64,000 nucleotides of DNA from Halictus rubicundus. Its lineage: Eukaryota; Arthropoda; Insecta; Hymenoptera; Halictidae. The position numbers and the translations under genes were made by a program. Numbering within the stretch: position 1 is the stretch's first letter; every line of letters begins with the position of its first letter. Under the pieces are notes generated by a model. The model was not told the origin of the DNA and did not search any database. It saw only the letters and a list, made by a program, of their open reading frames with translations. Below are positions 20,066 through 30,539 of this stretch, one piece after another. The stretch covers positions 310,001-374,000 of the forward strand of contig NW_027488709.1 of the NCBI RefSeq assembly GCF_050948215.1. Direction: 5' to 3'.

Positions 20066-20271
20066 GTTGCGGTAGCATAACGCCGAAATCCACGTGGGGT
20101 AAAATCGCGACCATGGGTTACGCCAGCCTCGGGATCCCGTTGACTGTGGTTTACCTATCGAGCGCCGGAGGTCTGTTATCCAGATGTGCCAGAGGTGTCT
20201 TTACACATGCTCTTTGCTGCTGCCTTTGTTCGAATTGCGGCTATTGTTGCTACGATGAAAGAAGAATGGAG
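20066..20271 (+). CDS. K2P potassium channel, exon with end of pore loop 1 and TM2
   Basis: K2P channels are dimeric plasma-membrane K+ leak channels, with two pore loops and four membrane segments per subunit. This internal exon follows acceptor TTTCTCCAG and ends at donor GTGAGC (20272). It opens in phase 1 (a split Gly codon) and reads G-C-G-S-I-T-P-K, then TM2 (IATMGYASLGIPLTVVYL) and a Cys-rich stretch (ALCCCLCSNCGYCCY). An intron inside the first Gly codon of the pore-1 GYG is a known K2P gene feature, which supports the boundary. The oddity is Cys where the filter normally has Tyr, Phe or Leu. The open frame continues into the intron to 20529 but loses channel character after RRME. Confidence 0.8.
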
Positions 20272-20758
20272 GTGAGCGAAGAAACATTAATTGATAGAAT
20301 ATTTCTCGTAAAATGTCAAATGAAACACATCTATACTACAGGTACAATTAACTATTACATTGTCCCGAATCTAAACTCTGGAAGTTCCATATTATTCGAA
20401 TTCAAACGAGCATTGATTAAAGATTTTTTACTTTTCATACATATACAATACATATATTGCTCTTTGCTTTGTTGCTCTCTTACAATTAACAATGTCTTGA
20501 TAGGTGGAAGTCATTTGTATCCCAAATAGATACAGATTTTGCATGAACTCTGCACTCGTACAGGAACGAAAGGACAAGGAAATATATTTGCTGTTTATAA
20601 ATGAATATATTACAATTTAAAGATTATTAGAAATTATTGGAAGTTTTAGTAAAACAATGTGATAACCTATTAATTTTAGAGGAATTCAAAACGATCGTGA
20701 AAAAAAAGAAAATAGTGGAGAGTCTTGCACACGTAAATTCCTTAGGCATATGTATATA

Positions 20759-22389
20759 CAGTCAGTCAAAAAAGTCTCCGTACACCGTACAAGAATTTAT
20801 TTAAAGTTGCATAATTTTAAAGGAAATGGTAATAAATAAATAATTCTTTCGTTATTATATTCAGAAATATAACATTAATTATTAGTGCAAACTAAAAGAT
20901 GTTACATGCATTTGTTAACAAATAAACGAACGAAAATGACGAGCATAACAAAAATGAGGTCAAAAAAGTCTCCGTACAGAGACTGTGAGCGTGTAAATTT
21001 ATTTCCTTTGTTAACGGTTCAGCTGAATGTTTACAAATAACTCTCAAGGAAACACTCTATGGTCAAGTATAATTTAGTTGCTTGGCTGTTAGCAAGAATA
21101 AAAGACGTTTTCGCGAAAAAATTTCTCCGAAATGGAAGTACCACTTGCGACCAAAGATTTAATTATAAAATTAAGAGAAGATTCATTATCCATTAGAAAA
21201 ATAGGTCAAATAGTAAAAAGGACACATTCTTCGGTACAATATATTCTTGAGAAATACGCAAAAACTAAATCTATTCAAAGTTTACAACGTACAGGTCGAC
21301 CACAAAAATTAGATACTAATCATAAACGTGCAATCCTACGAACAATTCGTTGTGATCCACAAACGAGTGCACCAATATTGGCCAGTATGATAGAAAATGA
21401 CTATAATATAAAAGTAGTGTCTGAAACTATTCGAAATGTTATGAGAAAAGCTGGATACAATAGTCGTACAGCCAGGAGAACACCGTTCGTAAGTAAAGTT
21501 AATAAAAGAAAACGTTTTGAATTTGCAAAGGCACACGTTAATAAGGATCAAAGCTTTTGGAATAATGTTATATTTAGTGATGAATGTAAATTCACTATTT
21601 TTACTTCGGAGGGAAATGTTAAAGTGTGGAGAAAACCAAATGAACAGATGAAACTCAAAAAACTCCCATCGTTTAAATAAGGAGGCGGCAGCGTGATGGT
21701 GTGGGGGTGTATGAGTGTAGCAGGGGTGGGAAATTTAGTCTTTATTGACGGTATAATGGATCAGCATGAATATTTGAACATTTTGAAAGAAAATTTAAAA
21801 AACAGTGCCAGAAAATTACATCTTGAAGAGTCGTTTATCTTCCAGCAGGATAACGACCCTAAGCACATGGCTAAGAAAGTAAAGGAATGGGTATTATACA
21901 ATGTCCCGAAACAGCTGCATACACCTCCACAATCTCCCGACATTAATGCAATCGAACATTTGTGGGGAGAAATAAAAAGAAATTTGAAAAAATACACAAT
22001 AAAAAACAAGGAAGACCTAAAATCTAATATATTGTTGGAATGGGAAAATATTCAGCCAAGTACAATACAAAAATTAGTTCAAACAATGCCAAAGAGGATG
22101 CAAGAAATTATAAAATTAAAAGGCGGCCCAACTGATCACTAATTAACAAATTATGAATAATAGTGTTACATGTACAGAGACTTTTTTGACCTCGTTTTCG
22201 TTGAGTTTTACTTTTTCCTTTGTTTATTTGTTAACAAATAAATGTAATATAGCTTTTTTGCACTGTTAATAAATGTTACGTTTGTGAACATAATAACGCA
22301 AGAATTATTTATTTATTACCATTTCCTTTAAAATTGTGCAACATTAAATAAATTCTTGTACGGTGTACGGAGACTTTTTTGACTGACTG
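20759..22389 (+). mobile_element. Tc1-like transposon with IR/DR ends, inside a K2P intron
   Basis: Ends start CAGTCAGTCAAAAAAG and are inverted repeats of over 200 bp, flanked by TA (20757-20758 and 22390-22391). Each end carries the motif GTCAAAAAAGTCTCCGTAC twice in the same direction: left 20765-20783 and 20959-20977; right 22172-22190 (one changed base) and 22365-22383. This is the double transposase-site arrangement known as IR/DR. The single transposase gene is on the + strand, the same as the K2P gene. Confidence 0.9.
21132..22142 (+). pseudogene. Tc1-type DD34E transposase with a single in-frame TAA
   Basis: From the ATG at 21132 the frame encodes paired helix-turn-helix regions (SIRKIGQIVKRTHSSVQYIL; RTGRPQKL) and the first catalytic Asp in FSDECKF. 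It is interrupted once by TAA at 21678-21680, just before the conserved GGGSVMVWG, then continues in the same frame to 22142. The second part holds FQQDNDPKH and SPDINAIEHLWGE with 34 residues between Asp and Glu, ending GGPTDH. Length (about 336 codons) and domain order are normal. The stop replaces the residue before the Gly run and is the only visible lesion, so loss of function is probably recent. Confidence 0.9.
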
Positions 22390-22391
22390 TA

Positions 22392-23237
22392 GGTACTGAT
22401 GCATGAAAAGATGTATGATGTTCAATCCTCATGAGACCGAAAAGCGATACATTTCTCTTGCACGGTAAAATATGAATATCTTCACTATTATACAGAGTGA
22501 ATATAAACTGTGGTACAGCAGGAAAGTGGAGTTATATTTCTCAGAGGAACAATAACTGATAAGTAGAGCAAATGAGAGATTAAATATTTTAAAATACATG
22601 AAATACAACACTTATTATTTACGTAATGTTAAAAAGGTACCTACATCATATTCATACATATATTATTTTGATCAATATACATATATACAGGGTCCCCCCG
22701 TTAAGTTATGTCACCATTTTTTAGGCATTTCCGATAGTGCAATTAAAAAATGTTTTTAGACAAAAGTTTGTCAATACTTGGCGAGTTACACGTCCGCATA
22801 TTCTTAAATCTAAAAAAATGCTGTTTACGTAAAAAAGTAAAGGTCACCTTGACTTTTTTAAATGGCACCACACGTTTTGGACATAATAGAATTGTTGCTG
22901 ACGTCGAGATGAAAGAGATGACGTCGTAAATGAAAATATTTTCCATATTGAAAAACTGAATAATGATAATAATAGAAGCATAGAAGAATTTGTTCGATCG
23001 AAATTTCACGAAACAATCCTCAAGTATAACCCTTCCTTTGGCGTCTCTAGATGTATGTAATCCTCGAATAATTTGTGTATTTTTTTATTTGCAAATCCGT
23101 GTACACAAAGTTTATCTTTCCATGTTGATCTTGATAAGATCAATTTGGAAAGGAATATTGCAAAACAGTGCGGGAAAGTGAAGGCACTTTCTTGGTAGAT
23201 CGATCTTAAAATTGCTTTTAAATTGACATGGGCCCAG
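22392..23237. other. K2P intron sequence, with a possible transposon end at about 22688
   Basis: AT-rich, no coding signal. TATATACAGGGTCCCCCC near 22682 resembles a mariner-type terminus after TA, but I found no matching opposite end. The acceptor for the next K2P exon is at 23236-23237. Confidence 0.4.
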
Positions 23238-23514
23238 GAGAAGGAGAGACGAATGAGGAAGAAAAGGCAGCAGGAAGAAGTGGCTCAGCAGCAACAGCAA
23301 TTGCAGTTACAGGAGCCCTATTATGTCCGCGCAAATGCGTCAACGTTCACGAGCACAGTGGCCAGCCCAAAGGACGAAGTGTCGAGTCTTGGCTCCGGTG
23401 ACAGGCCAAACGTTACTATACTCGCACCAATCAGCATTTGTCTCGGTGCAATACTGTGCTACATTGTGGCAGGCGCTTTTACTCTGCACAAGTTGGACGA
23501 CTGGTCCTTTGTGG
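23238..23514 (+). CDS. K2P potassium channel, exon with cytoplasmic linker and TM3
   Basis: The exon starts after GGGCCCAG in phase 0, matching the phase-0 end of the exon at 20271, and stops at donor GTACGT (23515) in phase 1. The first half is a charged, Gln-rich linker (EKERRMRKKRQQEE, then a Q run). TM3 follows (ILAPISICLGAILCYIV, AGAF) and the characteristic WSFV before pore loop 2. Translation joins the linker to the RRME end of the upstream exon and WSFV to DASYFCF of the downstream exon without a frame clash. The acceptor is not strongly pyrimidine-rich, so its exact position is less certain than the donor. Confidence 0.8.
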
Positions 23515-25059
23515 GTACGTTGCAAAAGAGAATCCCGATTTTTCCCGAACGAAACGCATTGCCGCAAAAGGGATATATAGTCAACGATATGCATCAGAAA
23601 ATGTCAAAAATTATTTAACGTGCCTTACCTACCACGGAAGTGAATTTCTAATTTTCATAGAGATTAGTATATTCCAATTAAAAACGATTACCTGATGAAA
23701 TATTTACTGATTTACTGATTGAATGCGGACGATAAAGAATTCAGATAGCATCGGTTCGGATAATCGAGCTTATGCTACATCGTCAATTAAACAAATAAAT
23801 ATGATCCAAATCGTATTAAGTTTGGCCTCTTTATGTTCAGAAAAATGTCACAAATATAGTGGTGAAAATCTCATGAAAAAATAAGTAAAACCAATAAAGT
23901 TTTGTCATTACATTAGTAATGTCTCAACGATCATGTCATACTATCGTGGGAAAATTTTTCTCTCCCATATATTTATAGGGACATTACACTGTGGTCCTTT
24001 ATTTTAATAGCAATATTGTGTGTTGAAAATCAGTAACAAAAAGAGTCCAATTTTTACAAAATTGAGATTTTGATACCTGTAAAATGTTTCTAGAAAATGA
24101 GGCCAAACTTTTTTAGAAAAATCCCAAAATTAACTTATTTTTGGAAGAAATTTTTTCAGCAGAACTATTATACTTTTTACATTACGATTTTGCGCACACA
24201 TTTATGGGTATTTGAAGTACATAAATTGTTTTTTTTTTTTTTAATCAAAAACAATAAAAATGACGAGTTATATACATTTTTATGAAGTATGTTTTAGAAA
24301 ATATTTGTTGAGCGTTGCCATGATTCTGGTCCTTTTGCTTCTGTTGGTTGAAAACCAAAAAATGATGAATTATATTTAATCAGTACACATAAATGTGACT
24401 AAGTCCGAATCAAAATAAATTGAAAATCTTGATTATTTACAAAATGGAGGAATTTTCAATTTTGATTTTTGTAATATTTCTCCGCGTTTAATATCATTAT
24501 TTAATGTGTAACTATTAAGAGCCAAGACTCCGTAATTCACAATGAGGTAGAGTGACTACGTTACCGACAAAATTAGGCGGAACATGATTTTACGTGTCTC
24601 AACTTTTCGTCCTTATATGAGAATATTTTTCACTGGGGAAGGGCTCACTCTAAAGAGGAGTGTTCAATCTAACGCTCTGGTCATGAACGGACGAAACTAT
24701 GCAGATATTTGGCAATATAAATATTAGAAGTAGACCAAAAACCGCACAATGTACATGCCGTGCAATACAAGCATTTTTATGCCATTGGATTAGTTTTCTG
24801 GAGGAAATCGAGAGTAGCGCACGCTAGAAAATATCTCCAGAAACAAATTGAGCTATTTTTTGTCTTGATTCTCTGCGAAATAAAGCCAAAAACTTGAAAC
24901 ACGTTTCTGGCGTCAGAATTCATAATACATATCGATAATGCAGAGCAAAACATGTGACAACGACCCGTCGGATCAAACCAAAACGGATCTTAAGTCTGTG
25001 TCTGAAGACTGTGAACGGAAATTATACAGCAGTTACCGATCTGCTGACTCTGAAAAAGT
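23515..25059. other. K2P intron sequence, AT-rich, no gene seen
   Basis: This is the left part of the intron that also contains the Ty3/gypsy insertion. No open frame of interest, RNA gene or clear repeat was found. Confidence 0.45.
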
Positions 25060-25063
25060 CACG

Positions 25064-25655
25064 TGTGGCGGACCCCTTGGAGAAGGGTTCATCGGACCCA
25101 GGTAGGAGCGTCGTTTGCAGGCTGGGACCTTGGACGCACTTGGTCGCCAGGCCCAAGCTCTTCCCGAGCGCACACTTAGTCGCCGGAAGTCTTTTCCTAC
25201 CTGGGGTGCACATTTGGCGACCAGGTTCGGGGTTTTTCCTTGGCGTGCACATTTGGCCGCCAACCCTTGACTTTCGCCAGGACACGGATGTTCGGTGCAA
25301 GGACACGAACTTTCTCCAAGGGGCACGTACAGGAAGCGACATCCCCACTCCAGAAGTTTCCTTGATCGAAGGAAATTTCTGGAGGCGCGGGGGACTAGAT
25401 ATAAGCACGGATTCTGACGGATGAAGAGGTCAGTCTGTAAGGTCAGTTAGTTCAGGTCAGTCTGTAAGGTCAGTTAGTTCAGGTCAGTCTGTAAGGTCAG
25501 TTAGTTCAGGTCAGTCTGTAAGGTCAGTTGTTTCATTGTTATTTCATTTGTTGTTGCTTGTTACGTCGTTAAGTTTTTGTTGTTCATTTAATAAATGTTT
25601 ATTGGTATATTGGGTGAATTCTCTATCTAACATCCAAACCACGACACATACCAAA
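25064..25655 (+). repeat. 5' LTR (592 bp) with four 27-bp tandem units
   Basis: It starts TGTGGCGG and ends ATACCAAA. Near 25429-25530 a 27-bp unit beginning GGTCAGTCTGTAAGG is repeated four times, the last unit diverging. An AATAAA signal lies near 25590. The 3' LTR carries six units, which accounts for the 54-bp length difference. Confidence 0.92.
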
Positions 25656-25656
25656 T

Positions 25657-25667
25657 TGGTGACCCCG
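25657..25667 (+). promoter_or_regulatory. primer-binding site, tRNA-Trp type
   Basis: TGGTGACCCCG starts two bases after the LTR end. It matches the complement of the CCA end of tRNA-Trp over 11 bases, the primer known for CsRn1-clade elements. Beyond that the match to tRNA-Trp fails. Confidence 0.7.
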
Positions 25668-25728
25668 TGTTTGTGCACGTATATTATTTTTTGTTTCTTG
25701 CGCGAATACGGTCCGTAACAAGCGAACG

Positions 25729-26538
25729 ATGACGGATCCACGGAACAACTCTTCGGGATCTACGGGTCGTGAGACGACGTCCGCGATCGTCACAACGATG
25801 CGGATTCCGCCGTTCTGGCCGGAAAAAGTTGCACTTTGGTTCAACCACCTGGAATCCCAGTTCTTGATCGGAGGAATAACCAAGGACGAGGTGAAGTTCG
25901 GTTACGTGGTTTCGCAACTGGACTTGAAATACTCGGAAGAGGTCGAAGACATTATTTGCAAACCTCCCGCCGAGGACAAATATGAGCAAATAAAAACAGC
26001 ATTGATCAAGAGGTTGTCCGACTCAGACGGCACAAGAGTTCGTAAACTTTTAGAAGCCGAAGAAATTGGTGACAGGACTCCAACACAATTTTGGAGGCAC
26101 ATCAAGAAGTTGGTGGGCACCTCGGTCAATGACGAATTCCTGACCGAGATATGGAAGAATCGTCTTCCTGTCTGGACACAACAAGTATTGGCGGCAACTA
26201 AGGAAACGTCAGGTGACGCGTTGGCTGCCATAGCAGACAAGGTCCACGAGATCCAAACTGGAAGGAACAAGGTGGCAACAGTGTCGGAGCACGAGGGAAA
26301 CAACGCGGATATGAAGATGCTCCTAGCAAAAATGCAGGAAATGCAAATGCAGATTAATGCATTGTCCCGTGGACGGGACAGGGAGCGAAAGAAATTTTTC
26401 CCAAGAAGACAAAGGAGTTCCTCACGATCTTCCATCCGCGAGAAAATGAAAACCGATAAATGGCTATGCAAGTACCATTTCAAGTTTGGAAAGGACGCAC
26501 ACCGTTGCATCAAACCCTGCAATTGGCAGGAAAACTAA
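25729..26538 (+). CDS. CsRn1-like Gag, 269 aa
   Basis: Gag forms the particle that packages element RNA. The ATG at 25729 follows the primer site by about 60 bases. The N-terminal two thirds match the usual gag shape (WFNHLESQF, YEQIKTALIKRL, FWRHIKKLVG). A basic stretch (GRDRERKKFFPRRQRSSSR) precedes a C-terminal finger with C-x2-H-x9-C-x3-C spacing (CKYHFKFGKDAHRCIKPC), the CHCC variant rather than CCHC. The pol frame overlaps its last 79 bases and lies -1 relative to gag. No canonical XXXYYYZ slip site is evident, so how pol is expressed (frameshift or restart at the ATG at 26460) is open. Confidence 0.92.
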   Translation: MTDPRNNSSGSTGRETTSAIVTTMRIPPFWPEKVALWFNHLESQFLIGGITKDEVKFGYVVSQLDLKYSEEVEDIICKPPAEDKYEQIKTALIKRLSDSDGTRVRKLLEAEEIGDRTPTQFWRHIKKLVGTSVNDEFLTEIWKNRLPVWTQQVLAATKETSGDALAAIADKVHEIQTGRNKVATVSEHEGNNADMKMLLAKMQEMQMQINALSRGRDRERKKFFPRRQRSSSRSSIREKMKTDKWLCKYHFKFGKDAHRCIKPCNWQEN

Positions 26539-29500
26539 CGGGACCGTCGTCATCTGAGGCGGCTGCGTGCGGTGGTCCTAAGAGCGGCCGGATATTTGTA
26601 AAGGACTCCATTACGAAGACACGTTTCTTGATAGACACTGGTGCGGATTTGTGTGTTTTCCCGCGTTCAGGTGTGGACCGGCGCGTGAAAGAAGACACGT
26701 ATGAACTTTGTGCCGCAAATGGGTCGAGAATCAAGACGTATGGTACCATGGCCATGCGATTGAGTTTCTCGCTACGTCGGGAGTTCCTATGGGATTTCGT
26801 GATCGCGGATGTGGAAACCCCGATCATAGGAATGGACTTCCTGGCACATTACAACCTACTGGTGGATCCACGACATCGACGTTTGATCGACGCGACAACG
26901 TCATTGTTCGTGGCAGGAGCACCAGCACCAGGGAGCGAGCCGACAATAAGGACCATCACCGGGGATTCGAGGTACCACGGTCTACTCAGGGAATATCCAG
27001 AGTTGACCCGACCGCCGGTCTTCAGGAGAAAAGCGGTAAGACACAACGTGGAACATTATATCGAGACAACGTCGGGACCGCCGGTTTATTGTAAGCCACG
27101 ACGATTGGCACCGGATCGTTTGAAAGAGGTGAGGGCGGAATTTGACCTCATGCTTCGGCAAGGCATTATCCGTCCCTCCAAAAGCCCATGGGCCTCGCCG
27201 TTACACGTAGTTTTAAAAAAGGACGGGACATTGCGTCCGTGCGGCGACTACCGGGCACTAAACGCGAGAACCGTACCAGATAGATATACGCCTCCACACA
27301 TCGAAGATTTCGGGCAGAGACTTCACGGGAAGTCAGTTTTTTCGAAAATCGATCTAGTTCGGGCGTATCATCAGATTCCTGTCGCGACGCAGGACGTGGA
27401 AAAAACGGCAATCGCGACGCCATTCGGGTTATTTGAATTTCTAGTTACGCCATTCGGGTTGAGAAACGCGGCGCAAACGTGTCAGCGTTTCGTAGACGGA
27501 ATCATACGCGATTTAGATTTTGTTTACGCGTATGTCGACGATTTCCTTATTGCATCGAATAACGACCAGGAACACGAAAAACATTTGAGAATTTTATTTG
27601 ACCGGTTTTTAGAATACGGTGTCGTTATTAACCCCGGAAAATGCATTTTCGGGGTCGAGGAAATATCATTCCTGGGGTATTCGGTGAATAAGGAAGGCGT
27701 CAAACCGATGGCTGAACGGGTCGATAGCATTAACAAATTCCCGCGTCCGCAAACAATTAAAGAGCTACGTAGATTCCTGGGTATGATTAATTTCTATCGC
27801 CGTTTCATACCAAACGTAGCAAACATTTTGCATCCATTAAATAATTTACTGAAGGGATCAAAGAGAAGTTCGGAAACTATAGCCTGGTCTAGCGAAAGTG
27901 AAAAAGCATTTGCATTAGCTAAGACGACTCTTGCTGATGCAACTTTGCTAGTGCATCCTGCTCCAGGGGCACCGATTAGCATCGTGGTAGATGCATCGGA
28001 CGTTGCTGTTGGAGCAGTGATTCAGCAGAAGGTTGACAAAATTTGGCAACCATTGGCATTCAGCGCAAAATCCCTTACGGAAGCACAGAAAAAGTACAGT
28101 GCATATGATCGAGAATTGCTGGCAGCTTACATAGCGGTAAAAAGATTTAAGCATTTTATAGAAGGCCGAAATTTCATTTTGTTTACCGATCACAAGCCTC
28201 TTACGTTCGCCTTTCAACAGAATTTGGATAAATGTTCACCTCGACAATTTAGATATTTAGACTTTATTGGACAATTCACTACGCGGATATTACATATTAT
28301 AGGTATAGACAACAGTGTTGCAGATGCATTGTCGAGGATAGAGGCAATTACAGCAATTCCCGATCATAGTGTTTTAGCAAAAGAGCAAGAGAGCGATCTT
28401 GAATTAACAGAAATGCTTAATACAAATTCAACATCCCTTCAGTTGAACAAAATATATTTTCCGGACCAAAATGTTTATTTAGTATGCGACGTTGCTAACG
28501 GATGGGTCAGACCGTACGTTCCTAATTGTTTGAGACGCAGCATTTTTGATGCGCTGCACGGGATGTCGCATCCCGGGATTAGGACGACGCAGAAATTAGT
28601 TTCGCGACGGTTCGTTTGGCCATCGGTTAACGTCGACTGCAGAAAATGGGCGCGTTGTTGTATCCAGTGCCAACGCGCGAAAGTATCAAGACATGTGTCC
28701 GCTCCGGTTGGAAATTTCGACACCACCGGCAGCAGATTCGAACATGTACATATAGATTTAGTTGGTCCATTACCCTATTGTCGCGGTTTTAGGTATATTT
28801 TTACTATGATCGATCGTTTTTCGCGGTGGCCGGAAGCCGTACCGATTGCAGAAATCGACGCGAAAACCGTTGCGAGCGTTTTTATTAGTACATGGATTGC
28901 ACGTTTTGGGGTACCTTTGAGAATTACAACAGATCAGGGACGCCAATTCGAGTCGCACCTGTTTAAAGAGCTCGCACAGATAATAGGGACAGACCACCTT
29001 AGAACGACCGCCTACCATCCGCAAGCAAATGGTATGGTGGAAAGGTTTCATCGTCAGCTTAAGACAGCAATAAAATGCCACGCGACCGATGATTGGGTAG
29101 AGACCTTACCTGTGGTCCTGCTCGGTGTACGGTCAAGTGTTAAAGAGGATTTGGGAGCAACGGCCGCAGAAATGGTTTATGGGACAGGTATCAGGTTACC
29201 TGGCGAATTTTTCGTTTCGTCCAGGATTGAAGCATCGTCGGTATGGGTTGAAGAGTTTCGGAGACGAATGTCGAAAGTGAGACCTTCCCCAGTGATTCGA
29301 CACGGCGAGCGCAAAACATTCATTTTTAAAGAATTGGATACTGTCCCATATGTGTTCCTGCGGCACGATGCGTTAAAAAGCTCATTATATCCAACATATG
29401 ATGGCCCATATAAAGTACTGCAACGTGGCGACAAAACTTTCGTAATAGATATCGGTGGAAAACGAGTAACGGTTTCCATCGACAGGATTAAACCTGCGTT

Positions 29501-29696
29501 TGTATTGGCTGACGATGACAATAATAGCAATATTGAGCAAAGCCCCCATAGTCAGGTACCTCACAGCGAAATTATTGTTTATACCGAAAATAGAAGTAGA
29601 GTCAACAATCGAGATCAAGCGCCAACGGATGCGCGATTTACAACTCGCAGCGGTAGGCGCGTTCGATTTCCGGATAGGTACCAGGCCGCTTTTTAG
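26460..29696 (+). CDS. CsRn1-like Pol, 1078 aa, intact
   Basis: This is protease, reverse transcriptase, RNase H and integrase in one ORF. The aspartic protease has FLIDTGADLCVFPRSG (Asp at residue 59). Reverse transcriptase shows YVDD at 358-361, RNase H VVDASDVAVG and FTDHKPLTF, the integrase finger HGMSHPGIRTTQKLVSRRF with CIQC, and the DDE core HIDLVGPLP, TTDQGRQFES (about 824) and MVERFHRQ. The C terminus, TRSGRRVRFPDRY, is typical of arthropod Ty3/gypsy pol ends. There are no stops. ATG at 26460 is the first in this frame but lies inside gag, so part of the N terminus may come from a Gag-Pol fusion. Confidence 0.95.
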   Translation: MAMQVPFQVWKGRTPLHQTLQLAGKLTGPSSSEAAACGGPKSGRIFVKDSITKTRFLIDTGADLCVFPRSGVDRRVKEDTYELCAANGSRIKTYGTMAMRLSFSLRREFLWDFVIADVETPIIGMDFLAHYNLLVDPRHRRLIDATTSLFVAGAPAPGSEPTIRTITGDSRYHGLLREYPELTRPPVFRRKAVRHNVEHYIETTSGPPVYCKPRRLAPDRLKEVRAEFDLMLRQGIIRPSKSPWASPLHVVLKKDGTLRPCGDYRALNARTVPDRYTPPHIEDFGQRLHGKSVFSKIDLVRAYHQIPVATQDVEKTAIATPFGLFEFLVTPFGLRNAAQTCQRFVDGIIRDLDFVYAYVDDFLIASNNDQEHEKHLRILFDRFLEYGVVINPGKCIFGVEEISFLGYSVNKEGVKPMAERVDSINKFPRPQTIKELRRFLGMINFYRRFIPNVANILHPLNNLLKGSKRSSETIAWSSESEKAFALAKTTLADATLLVHPAPGAPISIVVDASDVAVGAVIQQKVDKIWQPLAFSAKSLTEAQKKYSAYDRELLAAYIAVKRFKHFIEGRNFILFTDHKPLTFAFQQNLDKCSPRQFRYLDFIGQFTTRILHIIGIDNSVADALSRIEAITAIPDHSVLAKEQESDLELTEMLNTNSTSLQLNKIYFPDQNVYLVCDVANGWVRPYVPNCLRRSIFDALHGMSHPGIRTTQKLVSRRFVWPSVNVDCRKWARCCIQCQRAKVSRHVSAPVGNFDTTGSRFEHVHIDLVGPLPYCRGFRYIFTMIDRFSRWPEAVPIAEIDAKTVASVFISTWIARFGVPLRITTDQGRQFESHLFKELAQIIGTDHLRTTAYHPQANGMVERFHRQLKTAIKCHATDDWVETLPVVLLGVRSSVKEDLGATAAEMVYGTGIRLPGEFFVSSRIEASSVWVEEFRRRMSKVRPSPVIRHGERKTFIFKELDTVPYVFLRHDALKSSLYPTYDGPYKVLQRGDKTFVIDIGGKRVTVSIDRIKPAFVLADDDNNSNIEQSPHSQVPHSEIIVYTENRSRVNNRDQAPTDARFTTRSGRRVRFPDRYQAAF

Positions 29697-29893
29697 AAAT
29701 AAGAGTTTCTGTATATACTCTATTCGTTATTCTGTATTTAGGTAGTTACCCAACAGTAGTGGTTAAGTTTGTATTATTGTAGGTTAGGGTTAGTACTTTG
29801 ATTTATATTCACGGTAGAATACAGCAATAGTGTAGAATATAGGTATATATATTATCTCGTTTATTAGGGTCGTTGGCACTGGTAGGGGGGTGA

Positions 29894-30539
29894 TGTGGCG
29901 GACCCCTTGGAGAAGGGTTCATCGGACCCAGGTAGGAGCGTCGTTTGCAGGCTGGGACCTTGGACGCACTTGGTCGCCAGGCCCAAGCTCTTCCCGAGCG
30001 CACACTTAGTCGCCGGAAGTCTTTTCCTACCTGGGGTGCACATTTGGCGACCAGGTTCGGGGTTTTTCCTTGGCGTGCACATTTGGCCGCCAACCCTTGA
30101 CTTTCGCCAGGACACGGATGTTCGGTGCAAGGACACGAACTTTCTCCAAGGGGCACGTACAGGAAGCGACATCCCCACTCCAGAAGTTTCCTTGTTCGAA
30201 GGAAATTTCTGGAGGCGCGGGGGACTAGATATAAGCACGGATTCTGACGGATGAAGAGGTCAGTCTGTAAGGTCAGTTAGTTCAGGTCAGTCTGTAAGGT
30301 CAGTTAGTTCAGGTCAGTCTGTAAGGTCAGTTAGTTCAGGTCAGTCTGTAAGGTCAGTTAGTTCAGGTCAGTCTGTAAGGTCAGTTAGTTCAGGTCAGTC
30401 TGTAAGGTCAGTTGTTTCATTGTTATTTCATTTGTTGTTGCTTGTTACGTCGTTAAGTTTTTGTTGTTCATTTAATAAATGTTTATTGGTATATTGGGTG
30501 AATTCTCTATTTAACATCCAAACCACGACACATACCAAA
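29894..30539 (+). repeat. 3' LTR (646 bp) with six 27-bp tandem units
   Basis: It starts TGTGGCGG after the purine-rich GGTAGGGGGGTGA and ends ATACCAAA before the target copy CACG. It matches the 5' LTR apart from an A/T difference near 30195, a C/T difference near 30511 and two extra 27-bp units. Confidence 0.92.

Noticed and set aside
20272..20529. K2P coding sequence continuing past 20271
   Set aside because: GTGAGC at 20272 is a good donor, the translation loses channel character there, and the next exon joins in phase.
25429..25530. Regular 27-bp repeats resembling a CRISPR array
   Set aside because: The units are directly adjacent with no unique spacers, and the same block recurs in the other LTR of a eukaryotic retrotransposon.
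26460..29696. Errantivirus-type element with an envelope gene
   Set aside because: There is no third ORF between the pol stop at 29696 and the 3' LTR at 29894, and the tRNA-Trp primer and CHCC Gag finger point to the CsRn1 clade.
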